Source: an uncultured Acidimicrobiales bacterium (lineage in GTDB: Bacteria > Actinomycetota > Acidimicrobiia > Acidimicrobiales > SHLQ01). From it: 64,000 nucleotides of DNA. How positions within the stretch are numbered: the stretch's first letter is position 1; every line of letters starts with the position of its first letter. Positions 44,979 to 55,352 of the stretch are shown here, one piece after another. The position numbers were made by a program, and so were the translations under genes. The notes beneath the pieces were generated by a model. It searched no databases, was not told the DNA's origin, and saw only the letters and a program-made list of their open reading frames with translations. The DNA lies in contig CAKZVC010000033.1 of assembly GCA_937922235.1 (NCBI GenBank), positions 1 through 64,000 of the forward strand, in the 5' to 3' direction.

Positions 44979-47723
44979 GTGAAGGTTGGGGACGGTCAGC
45001 AATGGCGAGAGCGCATATCGTCACTTGTTTTCTCCAGCGACCATCCAACGGTCATCGCCGCCCCTCCAGGCTTCGGAGTTTCAACCCTCGCGGCCTATCT
45101 GGGATCATCGGTTCACCCGACACCAGCATCGGTAGTCGACCTACACGCTGTCGACGTCGCCGAGCTCTCAATCGATGCACTCCGACAACAGCACGTGGTG
45201 TTCGTGGCGCGGGAGATACCGGACCTCACGAAGATCCCTGGGGCTCAGCTGATCAGTCATTCGCAGCTTCGGTTCACCGAAGACGAGGCAATCGAGGTCG
45301 CCGAAGCTCACGGCGTTGACGCATCGGTTGCCCGATCTATCCATTTGTTCACTGCAGGCTGGCCAGGCTATTTCAACGCCTGCCTCGACGTGCTTTCCCA
45401 GGACGCACGAACCACAAGTTCGCCTCCCATCACCGCCGACGATGCCTACGATCGACTTCACAAGGGACCGCACCTGCGCGCCCTCATCAGCACGTGTACC
45501 GCCGATCTCACCCCGACCGATCACTCCCAGATTGCGCAACTCACTCACTTCACCAAGATCTCCCCCGGACTGGTCGAGGCTCTGCTCGGCCCGAAAGGAC
45601 TCAGTCGAATTCAACGATCCGGTCTGCCGATCGTCGAAACCCAACCCGGTTGGTACGAGATCCTCGAGCCCGTGCGAGGCGTTCTCCGATCGAGCTCCAC
45701 ACTCGATGAGCAAACCGCTCGCAAGCTTGCACCCGAGCTCATTGCTGAGGCCGGCATGGTTGCCGGCGCCCGAATTCTCCTGGCCGCGGGTCAGCCAGCC
45801 GCCGCGGCGACTGCCCTCCGGTCGGTACCCGTGCACGAACTCGACGAAGGCAGCCAGCCGACACTTCTGTCGCTGCTACGAACCGTCCTCGATAGCGAGA
45901 AGGACGACGGTTCGCTTCGACTTCGTCTGGCGAGGGTGTACCACAACCATGGCGATCTCGTGTCGCTTCGACGGTCACTCGAAGATGCCACCGTTGCGGC
46001 GATCGATCAGCTTCGCCCCGATCTTGAGCTCGAGGCTCAATCCGAGCTGTTGTTACTCGACCTCGACATTGTCGACCATGAGATCGTTCGCGACAGGCTC
46101 GAGATCCTCCAGTCGAAGGCCAAAGACCACGCAAACCAGTCATCACTCATTCGTCTTCGCGAAGTGGCACTCATGCTCGAGTCCGAACGTGAGGAGCTCG
46201 ACCACATCTACTCAGCTGCGTCCCGACTCGAATCTGTTGCGAACGATTGGGAGTTGATTGGCGAGAACGCCCGTGCTGCAGCCACCCTGCGCATGCTTGC
46301 GAGCCGCCCCCTCTTCCACCTTGGCCGCCACGCCAAAGGTGTCGAAGTTGCCAAACGTGCCTGCGAGCTTTCGCAGCAACACCCGCAAGGGCATCTCAAG
46401 AGTCTTCTTCTTCTCGCCCGCGAGCTTGCGATGACTGCCGACCACGAGAGCTTTCTGCCAATCGCCGATCGGGTCAGCGAGCTCGCTCCTGCTTCCGGCT
46501 TGGCTTGGATCGACGCGTACGACAACTGGGCGCGCATGGTCATGGCAGGGTTCGCTCTCGACGACCAAGGCGTGATGGCGCACCAGCGGCGGGGCGAATC
46601 GCTCATGCCGCGCGAACTGTTAGAGCACGGCACCGGTGCAATCTTCTTTTCCGATGCTGCGACCGCCGCCGCAACAGCGGGTGAACTCGAGTCCGCCTCG
46701 ACGTTCCTTGACCGCGCATTGCAGCGTCGTGCACTTGCACCGCTCGATGTCGGCTGCGCTGAAGTGTTGGTGCTTGCCTACCGTAGAGATCCGCAATGCA
46801 AGGACGCGCTCGAGGTGCTCGCGACGACGACTCCGATCCCCGCAGAACGCAAATGGCGCCTCGACCTTGCCGTCGAGCTCGCACTCGGCGAGCCGAGTTC
46901 TTCGCGTCACGACGAGGCGGTGCAGCACGGACTTGAACGGGTCTATGACTCGACGATTCGAGCATTTGCCGCAACCTCTGCCCCCGAAAGCGTGTCGCTG
47001 AAGTTGCTGGGCGACTTCGCAGTCCAGCGAGGGTCGCGAAGTATTCCAGTTGCAGGCGGTAAGGCGACCGAGCTCGTGAAGTTCCTTGGCGTTCGGATGA
47101 AAGCCGTGCCCGCCGACGTCGTCATCGACTACCTGTGGGGCAATGTCAGCACCGACGTTGGCCTTCGCCGACTGAAGAACGTCGTGAGCCGGGCCCGGGC
47201 CAGCCTGGGCCAGGACGCAATCGAACGTCGCGGTCAGACGGTAGGACTTGGCGCCCACGTGACATCGGATCTTGCTGAGTTGCGTACGCTTCTTCGCCAT
47301 TTGCGAGTCGAACCGAATGACACCACTGCCGCCCGACGCTGTGTCGAGCTGTATGCCGGACCGTTGCTCGAACTCGATGTGTATGACGACTGGGTAGCCG
47401 CAGAACGTGAGTCGCTCGCAGCAGCGGTGTTGTCGGCGCTTGAGCTAGTGGTCGATGCCGCTGATGCCCCGAGCGCATGGACGCTCGACGCACTCGCCCG
47501 GATTCAACCCAACGACGATCGGCCGTATATGGCTGTCGCGGATCTTGCGGAACGACAACAGGACGCGACAACCCTCCGACTTGCGCTTGCACAAGTTCGG
47601 AGGATCTGTCTTGCCTTGGACCTCGACGTGCCGGCCGGGTATGACCGGCTGCACGCGAGAATTACCGAGCTAGCCGTGCCAGACGCCGTTGGCGCTTTCG
47701 AGGGTTCCGGAGGCAACAGCTGA
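44979..47723 (+). CDS. AfsR/SARP-like regulator: degenerate P-loop N-terminus, TPR-like middle, C-terminal OmpR-type HTH + BTAD
   Basis: VSLKLLGDFAVQRGSRSIPVAGGKATELVKFLGVR...VIDYLWGN...LRRLKNVVSRARASLG; BTAD segment; N-terminal APPGFGVSTLA. Confidence 0.8.
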   Translation: MKVGDGQQWRERISSLVFSSDHPTVIAAPPGFGVSTLAAYLGSSVHPTPASVVDLHAVDVAELSIDALRQQHVVFVAREIPDLTKIPGAQLISHSQLRFTEDEAIEVAEAHGVDASVARSIHLFTAGWPGYFNACLDVLSQDARTTSSPPITADDAYDRLHKGPHLRALISTCTADLTPTDHSQIAQLTHFTKISPGLVEALLGPKGLSRIQRSGLPIVETQPGWYEILEPVRGVLRSSSTLDEQTARKLAPELIAEAGMVAGARILLAAGQPAAAATALRSVPVHELDEGSQPTLLSLLRTVLDSEKDDGSLRLRLARVYHNHGDLVSLRRSLEDATVAAIDQLRPDLELEAQSELLLLDLDIVDHEIVRDRLEILQSKAKDHANQSSLIRLREVALMLESEREELDHIYSAASRLESVANDWELIGENARAAATLRMLASRPLFHLGRHAKGVEVAKRACELSQQHPQGHLKSLLLLARELAMTADHESFLPIADRVSELAPASGLAWIDAYDNWARMVMAGFALDDQGVMAHQRRGESLMPRELLEHGTGAIFFSDAATAAATAGELESASTFLDRALQRRALAPLDVGCAEVLVLAYRRDPQCKDALEVLATTTPIPAERKWRLDLAVELALGEPSSSRHDEAVQHGLERVYDSTIRAFAATSAPESVSLKLLGDFAVQRGSRSIPVAGGKATELVKFLGVRMKAVPADVVIDYLWGNVSTDVGLRRLKNVVSRARASLGQDAIERRGQTVGLGAHVTSDLAELRTLLRHLRVEPNDTTAARRCVELYAGPLLELDVYDDWVAAERESLAAAVLSALELVVDAADAPSAWTLDALARIQPNDDRPYMAVADLAERQQDATTLRLALAQVRRICLALDLDVPAGYDRLHARITELAVPDAVGAFEGSGGNS

Positions 47724-47783
47724 GCCAATAGCGGCTCCGATCATGGTCGACGCAATGAAGATGTATCGCTTGAAGGTGTGCAT
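47670..47783 (-). CDS. 37-aa hydrophobic peptide, antisense-overlapping SARP 3' end
   Basis: MHTFKRYIFIASTMIGAAIGSAVASGTLESANGVWHG; AAAGGGACTCACCAATG ribosome-binding context. Confidence 0.45.
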   Translation of the reverse strand: MHTFKRYIFIASTMIGAAIGSAVASGTLESANGVWHG

Positions 47784-48041
47784 TGGTGAGTCCCTTTCGT
47801 TGAGGTGCTCACAACGAACCAATGCCTCGTCCCACGCTGGTTAGCGATCTCGCAGGGACCGCGGAGGGACCTCGCTCAGCGCGGTCTTGCCGGCGGGTGC
47901 CGAACGGCGACAAATCAACAACGGGGTCTCACCACTGGCGCGCAGCATTGCGCTCGGTGACATCGTCACCGAGCAAATCCGTTCGAGAACCCATCAGATT
48001 TGCTGGGCCCGCAGGGCCGGCCGGATGTGAGAACTGACGGA

Positions 48042-48647
48042 TCAGCTCGTGCCGAGGCACGCTGCGATCGCGTTTGCCTCGATCGCGTTGCGCCCGAGGC
48101 CGAAGTTCGGATCGGCAAACAGGAAGTCTGCCTGTGCCTCAACCAGCACCTCGACGATGCAGCTCGCGTTCGCGGCCGTTCTCCCCTGACGGCGCAGCGA
48201 GGCAACCGCCACTTCGGCTGCGCCATCGTCGACGACGTCGTCGTCGTCATTGTTTGCCAACGCCGACGCAGCGCTGACCGAGTGTTGTTGGGGTTCCACT
48301 ACCGACGGCTCGCGCTGAGCTACCCGATCATCGCCAATCGAGGTGCCAAGCACGTCAACGGAGACACATCGAGCGGTAGCGGCAACAAAAGCGTCGCGAC
48401 GTTCTTCGGTCCGTTCGAGACGGGGGTCGGCCGCGTCCAACCGATCGAGCGCGATCAACGAATCGGCAATGCAGGTGGCCTCGGCCTCTGAGACGCCGGT
48501 CGTCTGAACGGCAGCGATCGCATCGTCGCGCACGAATTCGTCCGCACAGCTAGCGAGTACAACGATTGCGGGAACCACCCAAAGACAGGCCTGTGCGCGC
48601 AACGAGATAGGCCGACGCGCAACTCGAGCGAAAACGGACGAACCCAT
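48042..48647 (-). CDS. Hypothetical lipoprotein
   Basis: Lipobox-like VVLASC; two Cys-containing repeats (ATCIADSLIALDRL / ASCIVEVLVEAQAD). Confidence 0.6.
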   Translation of the reverse strand: MGSSVFARVARRPISLRAQACLWVVPAIVVLASCADEFVRDDAIAAVQTTGVSEAEATCIADSLIALDRLDAADPRLERTEERRDAFVAATARCVSVDVLGTSIGDDRVAQREPSVVEPQQHSVSAASALANNDDDDVVDDGAAEVAVASLRRQGRTAANASCIVEVLVEAQADFLFADPNFGLGRNAIEANAIAACLGTS

Positions 48648-48712
48648 GCGGTGCCAATCGGCATGTACGGCCAGGTATTGAGCGCCCCAATAGGGCGCCC
48701 CGCACGGCTAGG

Positions 48713-51028
48713 ATGAAGGCGTTTGCCAACCACCTGAGGTATCCCGTGGCCGTGTACGCCAACACTCCAATCGAACTGATCAACGCCGTGTACGGCACGC
48801 TCGACGAGCGCCTTGCGAAGGGTCGTGAGCGCCTTGGGCGAGCGTTGACGCTGACCGAGAAGATCCTCATCAATCACCTTGACGATGTGGACACCGGCGG
48901 CATGGATCGTGGCGTGAGCTACACCGACCTTCGCCCTGACCGGGTCGCCATGCAGGACGCAACCGCGCAGATGGCCTGGCTCCAGTTCATGACGGCTGGC
49001 CTCCCACAAACCGCAGTACCAACCACCACCCATTGCGACCACCTCATCCAGGCCCGTGTCGATGGAAAGACCGACCTCGCGGTCGCCGCCGACACCAACA
49101 AAGAGGTGTACCAATTCCTCCAGGACGTCAGCGCAAAGTTCGGCGGCGGTTTCTGGGCCCCAGGATCAGGAATTATCCACCAGGTCGTACTCGAGAACTA
49201 CGCCTTCCCGGGCGGCATGATGCTCGGCACCGATAGCCACACACCAAACGCTGGCGGTCTCGGCATGATCGCCGTTGGCGTGGGCGGCGCCGACGCTGTC
49301 GACGTCATGACGGGCTTCCCGTGGAACGTTCGTTGGCCAAAGGCCATCGGCGTGCACCTCACCGGAGAGCTGTCTGGTTGGGCGGCACCCAAGGACGTCA
49401 TCTTGAAGGTCGCCGAGATCCTGACCGTCAAGGGCGGCACCGGCGCCATCGTCGAGTACTTCGGACCAGGAGCCGAGAGCCTGTCAGCAACTGGCAAAGC
49501 CACGATCTGCAACATGGGTGCCGAGATCGGCGCGACCACCTCGGTCTTTGCGTACGACGATGCGACGAGCCGCTACCTCAAGGCCACCGGCCGTGAAGAG
49601 ATCGACGACGCGGCACGCAACGTTGCCCATCACCTACGTGCCGACGACGAGGTCTACGCCAACCCTGGCGACTACTTCGACCAGGTCATCGAGATCGACC
49701 TCAACACGCTCGAGCCACTCATCAACGGCCCACACACTCCCGACCTCGCCCGCCCGCTCAGCAAGCTCGGTGCCGAAGCCGAGCTCAACGGATGGCCGAA
49801 GGAAATCTCCGCAGCGCTTATCGGCTCGTGCACGAACTCGTCGTATGAGGACATCAGCCGTGCGGCCTCGATCGCCCGCGACGCGGCGGCAAAGGGACTG
49901 ACTGCGAAGGTGCCATTCATGGTCACGCCCGGCTCTGAGGCAACCATGCGGACCATCGAACGCGACGGCTTTCTCGCCGACCTCGAAGCCATCGGCGGCG
50001 TCGTGCTCGCCAACGCCTGCGGTCCGTGCATTGGTCAGTGGAAGCGCGATGATCGCGAAGGCAGCGAGGGCACCGCAAACAGCATCGTCACCTCGTACAA
50101 CCGCAACTTCCCGAAGCGCAACGATGGCGACGGCGCAACGCTCGCCTTTGTGACCTCACCGGAAACCACCGTGGCGCTCGCTCTTGCTGGCCGCCTCGAC
50201 TTCGACCCGAAGACCGACACGCTCACCAACGACGCTGGCGACGAGGTCATGCTCACAGTCGGCGACGCCATCGAGCTCCCAAGCGCTGGCTTTGAAGACG
50301 GCACGTCGATGTTTATCGCTCCCCCAGAGGACGCCTCGGGCATCGAAGTCTCCGTGTCTCCTGACTCCGACCGCCTCCAGCTCCTCACCCCATTCCCGAA
50401 GTGGGATGGGAACGACTACCTCGAGCTGCCGATCCTTGGCAAAGGCATGGGCAAGGTCACAACCGACCACATCTCGATGGCCGGTCCATGGCTCAAGTAC
50501 CGCGGCCACCTCGAGAACATCTCGGGCAACCTCTACCTCGGAGTTGTCAACGCCTACACCGGCGAGAGCGAGCTGGCTGTCGACCCGAGCGATGGTCAGA
50601 CCAAGAGCTACCCAAACATCGCCAAGAGCTTGCACGAGAAGGGCATCAACTGGGTATTCATCGGTGACGAGAACGTCGGCGAAGGTTCCAGCCGCGAGCA
50701 CGCCGCAATGGAGCCACGCTTTCGTGGATGCCATGCAGTGTTCGCCAAGTCGTTCGCTCGAATCCACGAGACCAACCTCAAGAAGCAGGGTGTGTTGGCG
50801 TTGACCTTTGCTGACCCCGACTTCTGGCTCGCTATCGAAGAGGGCGACACCATCTCGATCACCGGTCTCTCTGAGCTCGCCCCGGGCAAACAGGTTCAGT
50901 GTGTACTGCACAAGGCCGACGGCGAAAGCATCGAGTTCCTCACGAACCAGACGCTCTCTCAGGACCAGATCGAATGGTTCCACGCTGGTTCAGCGCTCAA
51001 CTTGATCCGCGAACAGACGGGCGGCTGA
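48713..51028 (+). CDS. acn: Aconitate hydratase (start may be GTG at 48746)
   Basis: LGTDSHTPNAGGLGMIAVGVGGADAVDVM, IGSCTNSSYEDISRAA, GEGSSREHAAMEPR. Confidence 0.96.
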   Translation: MKAFANHLRYPVAVYANTPIELINAVYGTLDERLAKGRERLGRALTLTEKILINHLDDVDTGGMDRGVSYTDLRPDRVAMQDATAQMAWLQFMTAGLPQTAVPTTTHCDHLIQARVDGKTDLAVAADTNKEVYQFLQDVSAKFGGGFWAPGSGIIHQVVLENYAFPGGMMLGTDSHTPNAGGLGMIAVGVGGADAVDVMTGFPWNVRWPKAIGVHLTGELSGWAAPKDVILKVAEILTVKGGTGAIVEYFGPGAESLSATGKATICNMGAEIGATTSVFAYDDATSRYLKATGREEIDDAARNVAHHLRADDEVYANPGDYFDQVIEIDLNTLEPLINGPHTPDLARPLSKLGAEAELNGWPKEISAALIGSCTNSSYEDISRAASIARDAAAKGLTAKVPFMVTPGSEATMRTIERDGFLADLEAIGGVVLANACGPCIGQWKRDDREGSEGTANSIVTSYNRNFPKRNDGDGATLAFVTSPETTVALALAGRLDFDPKTDTLTNDAGDEVMLTVGDAIELPSAGFEDGTSMFIAPPEDASGIEVSVSPDSDRLQLLTPFPKWDGNDYLELPILGKGMGKVTTDHISMAGPWLKYRGHLENISGNLYLGVVNAYTGESELAVDPSDGQTKSYPNIAKSLHEKGINWVFIGDENVGEGSSREHAAMEPRFRGCHAVFAKSFARIHETNLKKQGVLALTFADPDFWLAIEEGDTISITGLSELAPGKQVQCVLHKADGESIEFLTNQTLSQDQIEWFHAGSALNLIREQTGG

Positions 51029-51037
51029 TCACCCGGC

Positions 51038-51958
51038 ATGGATCTTCGCCAACTCAACGCGATCGTCGCAGTCTCCGAGCACCGCAGTTTCTCCGCGGCT
51101 GCCCGGGCGCTGCACACGGTGCAGTCAAACGTGTCCACCCATGTGGCTCGCCTTGAGCGAGAGCTCGACGCCATCCTCGTCGATCGGCGTACGGGTGAGC
51201 TGACGGCGGAGGGCGAAGTCGTTGTCCTCCGAGCGCTGCGAATCAAAGCTGAGCTTCAGGCCATTCCCGCTGACGTGTCGGCGCTTCGCGATGACATCCG
51301 GGGTACGGTTCGCTTTGGCATCATCGGCACGACGGGCCGTTGGCTGGTTCCTGCACTTCTCTCTGCCCTAAAGGACTCCTTCCCCGGCGTGCATCTCGTT
51401 GTCGTCGATGCAACCACGACGGGCCTCCTTCCCCAGCTGCAGAGCGGTCAGCTCACGATGGCGGTGTTGAACCTGCCGCTGAGCGAACCCGAGCTAGCGT
51501 CCGAGCCCTTGTTCGACGAGGAACGCATTCTGATCGTTCCGAACGCTCATCCGCTGGCCAAGGAAGAACGAGTCACCCTCGCTGACCTTGCGAAGTACGA
51601 GCTGGTACTGCCTCCGGAGGGCACGCAGTTCCGCAATGAGGTCGACGAAGCAGCAGCCGAGCTTGGCGTGGTCCTCAAGCCGGCTGCAGAGCTTGACGGT
51701 ATGCGCCTCCTCGCCTCGCTCGCCTTCCAAGGCTACGCACCGGCACTGGTTCCAGCGACGGCGGCCCCATTCGGTGAAGGCGAGAATTGGAGCATCGTCA
51801 ACGTCGATGACATGTCGACTCGCAGCGTTGGTCTCGCGTACCGCCGCTGGACCACTCTGCCTGCTCCAGCACGTGCGGTTCAGCAAGTGATCTCCGAGGT
51901 AGTTGCCGCTCGAGGTGCTCAGCAGCCGGGTCTGCACGTCACCATCTCGGACGACTGA
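51038..51958 (+). CDS. LysR family transcriptional regulator
   Basis: MDLRQLNAIVAVSEHRSFSAAARALHTVQSNVSTHVARLERELD. Confidence 0.92.
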   Translation: MDLRQLNAIVAVSEHRSFSAAARALHTVQSNVSTHVARLERELDAILVDRRTGELTAEGEVVVLRALRIKAELQAIPADVSALRDDIRGTVRFGIIGTTGRWLVPALLSALKDSFPGVHLVVVDATTTGLLPQLQSGQLTMAVLNLPLSEPELASEPLFDEERILIVPNAHPLAKEERVTLADLAKYELVLPPEGTQFRNEVDEAAAELGVVLKPAAELDGMRLLASLAFQGYAPALVPATAAPFGEGENWSIVNVDDMSTRSVGLAYRRWTTLPAPARAVQQVISEVVAARGAQQPGLHVTISDD

Positions 51959-51970
51959 CAGTCCCGACAG

Positions 51971-52384
51971 TTACGGGTTGTTGTTGTCCTTGATGTTGGT
52001 GTTGAGGTTGGTATTTCCCTTGCCCTTGCCCGGAATGTCCTTCTGACAGATCAACCCGTCGAGGTTCGCATCAACGTTCTGGCCATTCTTTTTGGTCGAG
52101 TTGTTTGGAATGAGATTCCAACCGTTCGGACACCCTCTCGGATCCTCGATCGCACCCTCGTCAGCGTCGATTGCGGCCGTACCGAAGCCAGCATTCACAT
52201 TGGCGAGCTCTGCTTCCAATGCTCCGCCGATCATCGGCAGAGCGATCATGATGGCGATCACAACACCGCCGATCAAAACCGCATACTCGACCATGGCAGC
52301 ACCACGATCGGATACAGAGGTTGGTGCTTCAGGGTGATCGGTGCCGCCGGCTCGACGGTCCAAGGCATGAGAAGTTTGAACCAT
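51971..52384 (-). CDS. Flp-pilin-like / TadE-like secreted protein with Asn-rich C-terminus
   Basis: DRGAAMVEYAVLIGGVVIAIMIALPMIGG. Confidence 0.6.
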   Translation of the reverse strand: MVQTSHALDRRAGGTDHPEAPTSVSDRGAAMVEYAVLIGGVVIAIMIALPMIGGALEAELANVNAGFGTAAIDADEGAIEDPRGCPNGWNLIPNNSTKKNGQNVDANLDGLICQKDIPGKGKGNTNLNTNIKDNNNP

Positions 52385-52523
52385 GAAGACTGATTCGGTC
52401 GACCCACTCGAATTCCCGACTGCCAATTGTCACGATCTTTAGGCGACATAGGTATCGATCTGGGTACTACGTCACGTTCCCTCACCTGTCATCGGGGTGC
52501 AGTTCCCGCATAGACTCTCTCCC

Positions 52524-53858
52524 GTGACGGCCACTGATACCGATGTCGAACGCAGCACTCGCCAGATTCGACGCGGAAGCGACGGCCGGCGACATGTCAT
52601 CGTGCGCATCGCGGCTGATGCCGAGGCGGCGCTAACCAGCGCCGATGCTGGATTAATCGCTGGGGGTGCAGGCGCCGCACGCGAGCAAGGCATCCCGCTC
52701 GTTCTCGAGTTTCGCGCCAACGGACCAGCTGCTGAGGAAGAACTCGCCGTCACCTTTGCCATCGGCGCTGCTGCTCGTCAGCTCACTGCCTGCTCGGGGC
52801 GCGTGCCAATGATCGGCGTGCTCCATGGCGATGCCGTCGCCGGGCCAGCGTTACTGCTCGGGCTTCTCGACCATGTGATCGTCGTCGATCAGAGCCACGC
52901 GTTTGTCAGCGGCCCAAACATGGTCAGCGAATTCACGGGCGTCGAATTCAACCGCACCGAGCTGGGCGGCAGCTCCGTGCTCGCAAATCAGGCGGGGCTT
53001 GCCAGCCTCGTCGCCCCCGATATCGATACGGCGTACGCCCTCGTCGACGAACTCCTCACGGTCCTGCCAGCCAACAACGAGGAGCCTCCGCCCATTCTTG
53101 AGACAGCCGATCCGGTCGAGCGTGCCGTTCCTGAAGCGGCCGACATCATCCCCGACTCGGCCACGGGCGCCTACGACGTCCGCGATGTCATCACCGCCGT
53201 TGTCGATGATGACTGGTTCCTCGAACTGCGATCAACGTTCGCCACGAACCTCGTCACCGGGCTAGCAACTGTTGGCGGCCTGCCAGTTGGCATCGTCGCC
53301 AACCAGCCGATGGCGATTGCGGGCACCCTCGACATCCCGTCATCGCAAAAGGGCGGCCGGTTTGTTGCGTTCTGCGATGCGTTCAATCTGCCCATCGTCA
53401 CGTTCGTCGACACGTCCGGGTTCTACCCCGGCAAAGACCTCGAGTGGCGAGGCATGATTCGCTACGGCGCCCAGCTGGCCTTTGCGTACGCGCGAGCCAC
53501 GGTCCCGCGCATCAACGTCACGCTGCGCAAGAGCTACGGCGGGGCGTACATCGTCATGGACTCGAAGAACATGGGCAACGACCTCGCCTTCGCGTGGCCA
53601 TCAGCTGAGATCGCAGTTATGGGGGCGAAGGGAGCGGTCGAGATCCTCCATCGCAAGGCCGATGAGACCGAGCGGGCCGAGCTTGAAGCTGCCTACGAGA
53701 AGCGTCTACTCAACCCCTACATCGCGGCTCAACGCGGCACGGTCGATGCTGTCATTTCACCGGCGCAAACCCGCACCGAAATCGGTCTCGGGCTGCAGCT
53801 TTTGGCCTCAAAGCGTGAGATCTTGCCCCGCCGCAAACACGACAACACACCAGTTTGA
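52524..53858 (+). CDS. Acyl-CoA carboxylase carboxyltransferase-like protein
   Basis: VTFVDTSGFYPGKDLEWRGMIRYGAQLAFAYARATVPRINVTLRKSYGGAYIVMDSKNMGNDLAFAWPSAEIAVMGAKGAVEIL. Confidence 0.88.
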   Translation: MTATDTDVERSTRQIRRGSDGRRHVIVRIAADAEAALTSADAGLIAGGAGAAREQGIPLVLEFRANGPAAEEELAVTFAIGAAARQLTACSGRVPMIGVLHGDAVAGPALLLGLLDHVIVVDQSHAFVSGPNMVSEFTGVEFNRTELGGSSVLANQAGLASLVAPDIDTAYALVDELLTVLPANNEEPPPILETADPVERAVPEAADIIPDSATGAYDVRDVITAVVDDDWFLELRSTFATNLVTGLATVGGLPVGIVANQPMAIAGTLDIPSSQKGGRFVAFCDAFNLPIVTFVDTSGFYPGKDLEWRGMIRYGAQLAFAYARATVPRINVTLRKSYGGAYIVMDSKNMGNDLAFAWPSAEIAVMGAKGAVEILHRKADETERAELEAAYEKRLLNPYIAAQRGTVDAVISPAQTRTEIGLGLQLLASKREILPRRKHDNTPV

Positions 53859-54017
53859 CGCCCGACCGGCAAAACATCCCAAAAATCAACGCCTCCATTC
53901 CGCTCGGGTGAGTCCGATAGCACCTGTAGGCATATAGTTAAGTCCGGTTGCATACCGCTCAATGAGGAGCTGGACGGGCAGCCCAGATTTCTCGTCCCTT
54001 AGATCCTGGAGATATTC

Positions 54018-55286
54018 GTGAGCGAAAGCATCACCATTACCGACAACCGCACCGGCGAGAGCATCGAGGTACCCATCGAGAACGGTGCTGTCGATGCGGG
54101 TGCATGGAAGAAATTCCTTCCCGGTACATGGTTCTTGGATCCGGCATTCGGCACGACCGCAAGCACCGAGTCAGCCATCACGTTCCTCGACGGCGGCAAC
54201 GGTGTGCTCGAATACCGCGGCTACCCCATCGACCAGCTCGCGGAGAAGTCATCACACCTCGAAGTTGCGTACCTGCTGCTGAATGGCGAGCTCCCCAACG
54301 AGTCCGAGCTCAGTGCGTGGAACGACGAGATCACGCACCACACCTACCTTCACGAGAACTACCGCCGTCACGTGCACGATGCGTTCCACTACGACGCCCA
54401 CCCGATGGGGCTGCTCACCTCGAGCGTTGCTGGCTTGTCGACCTTCTACCCAGAGTCGAAGGACATCGAAGATCCCGAGAACCGCATGCATCAGATCGTG
54501 CGACTCATCGCCAAGATGCCCACGATTGCGGCATCGGCCTACCGGTTCAGCAAGGGACTCCCGTTCGTTTTCCCTCGCAACGATCTTGACTACGCGTCGA
54601 ACTTCTTGTCGATGATGTTCTCGATCGCTGAAGACGACTATGTGCCGGATCCGGCGCTTCGGCGTGCAATGGAGATCCTCTTTATCTTGCATGCCGACCA
54701 CGAGCAGAACTGCTCGACGACCGCTGCCCGCGTTGTCGGCTCAGCCCACGCCGACCCGTATGTGTCGGTTGCTGCTGCCTGTGCCGCTCTCTATGGCCCT
54801 CGCCACGGTGGAGCGAACGAGGCAGTGCTTCGCATGCTCGCCGAAATCGGAAGCTACGAGAACGTTCCGGCCTACATGGAGCGCGTGAAGAGCGGCGAAG
54901 AGCGCCTGATGGGCTTTGGCCACCGGGTGTACAAGAACTACGACCCACGAGCTCGCATCATCAAGGACGCCGCACACGACGTCTTCAAAGTCACCGGACA
55001 GAACCCTCTGCTCGATATTGCGCTCAAGCTCGAAGAGGTCGCTCTGGCCGATCCGTACTTCATCGACCGCAAGCTCTACCCGAACGTCGACTTCTATTCT
55101 GGCCTGATCTACCAGTCGATGGGCTTCCCCGTCGAAATGTTCACCGTGCTCTTCGCAATTCCTCGCACCGTTGGCTGGTTGGCCCACTGGCAGGAGATGC
55201 TCGAGATGGAGAGCCGCATTGCTCGGCCACGCCAGGTATACACCGGCGTTGCATCACGTGACTACACCCCGATCGGTGATCGCTAA
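54018..55286 (+). CDS. gltA: Citrate synthase (GTG start)
   Basis: LLNGELPNESEL, HADHEQNCSTTAARVVGSAHADPYVSVAAACAALYGPRHGGANEAVLRML, GFGHRVYKNYDPR. Confidence 0.97.
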   Translation: MSESITITDNRTGESIEVPIENGAVDAGAWKKFLPGTWFLDPAFGTTASTESAITFLDGGNGVLEYRGYPIDQLAEKSSHLEVAYLLLNGELPNESELSAWNDEITHHTYLHENYRRHVHDAFHYDAHPMGLLTSSVAGLSTFYPESKDIEDPENRMHQIVRLIAKMPTIAASAYRFSKGLPFVFPRNDLDYASNFLSMMFSIAEDDYVPDPALRRAMEILFILHADHEQNCSTTAARVVGSAHADPYVSVAAACAALYGPRHGGANEAVLRMLAEIGSYENVPAYMERVKSGEERLMGFGHRVYKNYDPRARIIKDAAHDVFKVTGQNPLLDIALKLEEVALADPYFIDRKLYPNVDFYSGLIYQSMGFPVEMFTVLFAIPRTVGWLAHWQEMLEMESRIARPRQVYTGVASRDYTPIGDR

Positions 55287-55352
55287 CTCGTCAAACCGAG
55301 ACGTCATTCGGCCGATGCCAGTGAAATCAGCCAACGGTCTACTCTTGGCCCA

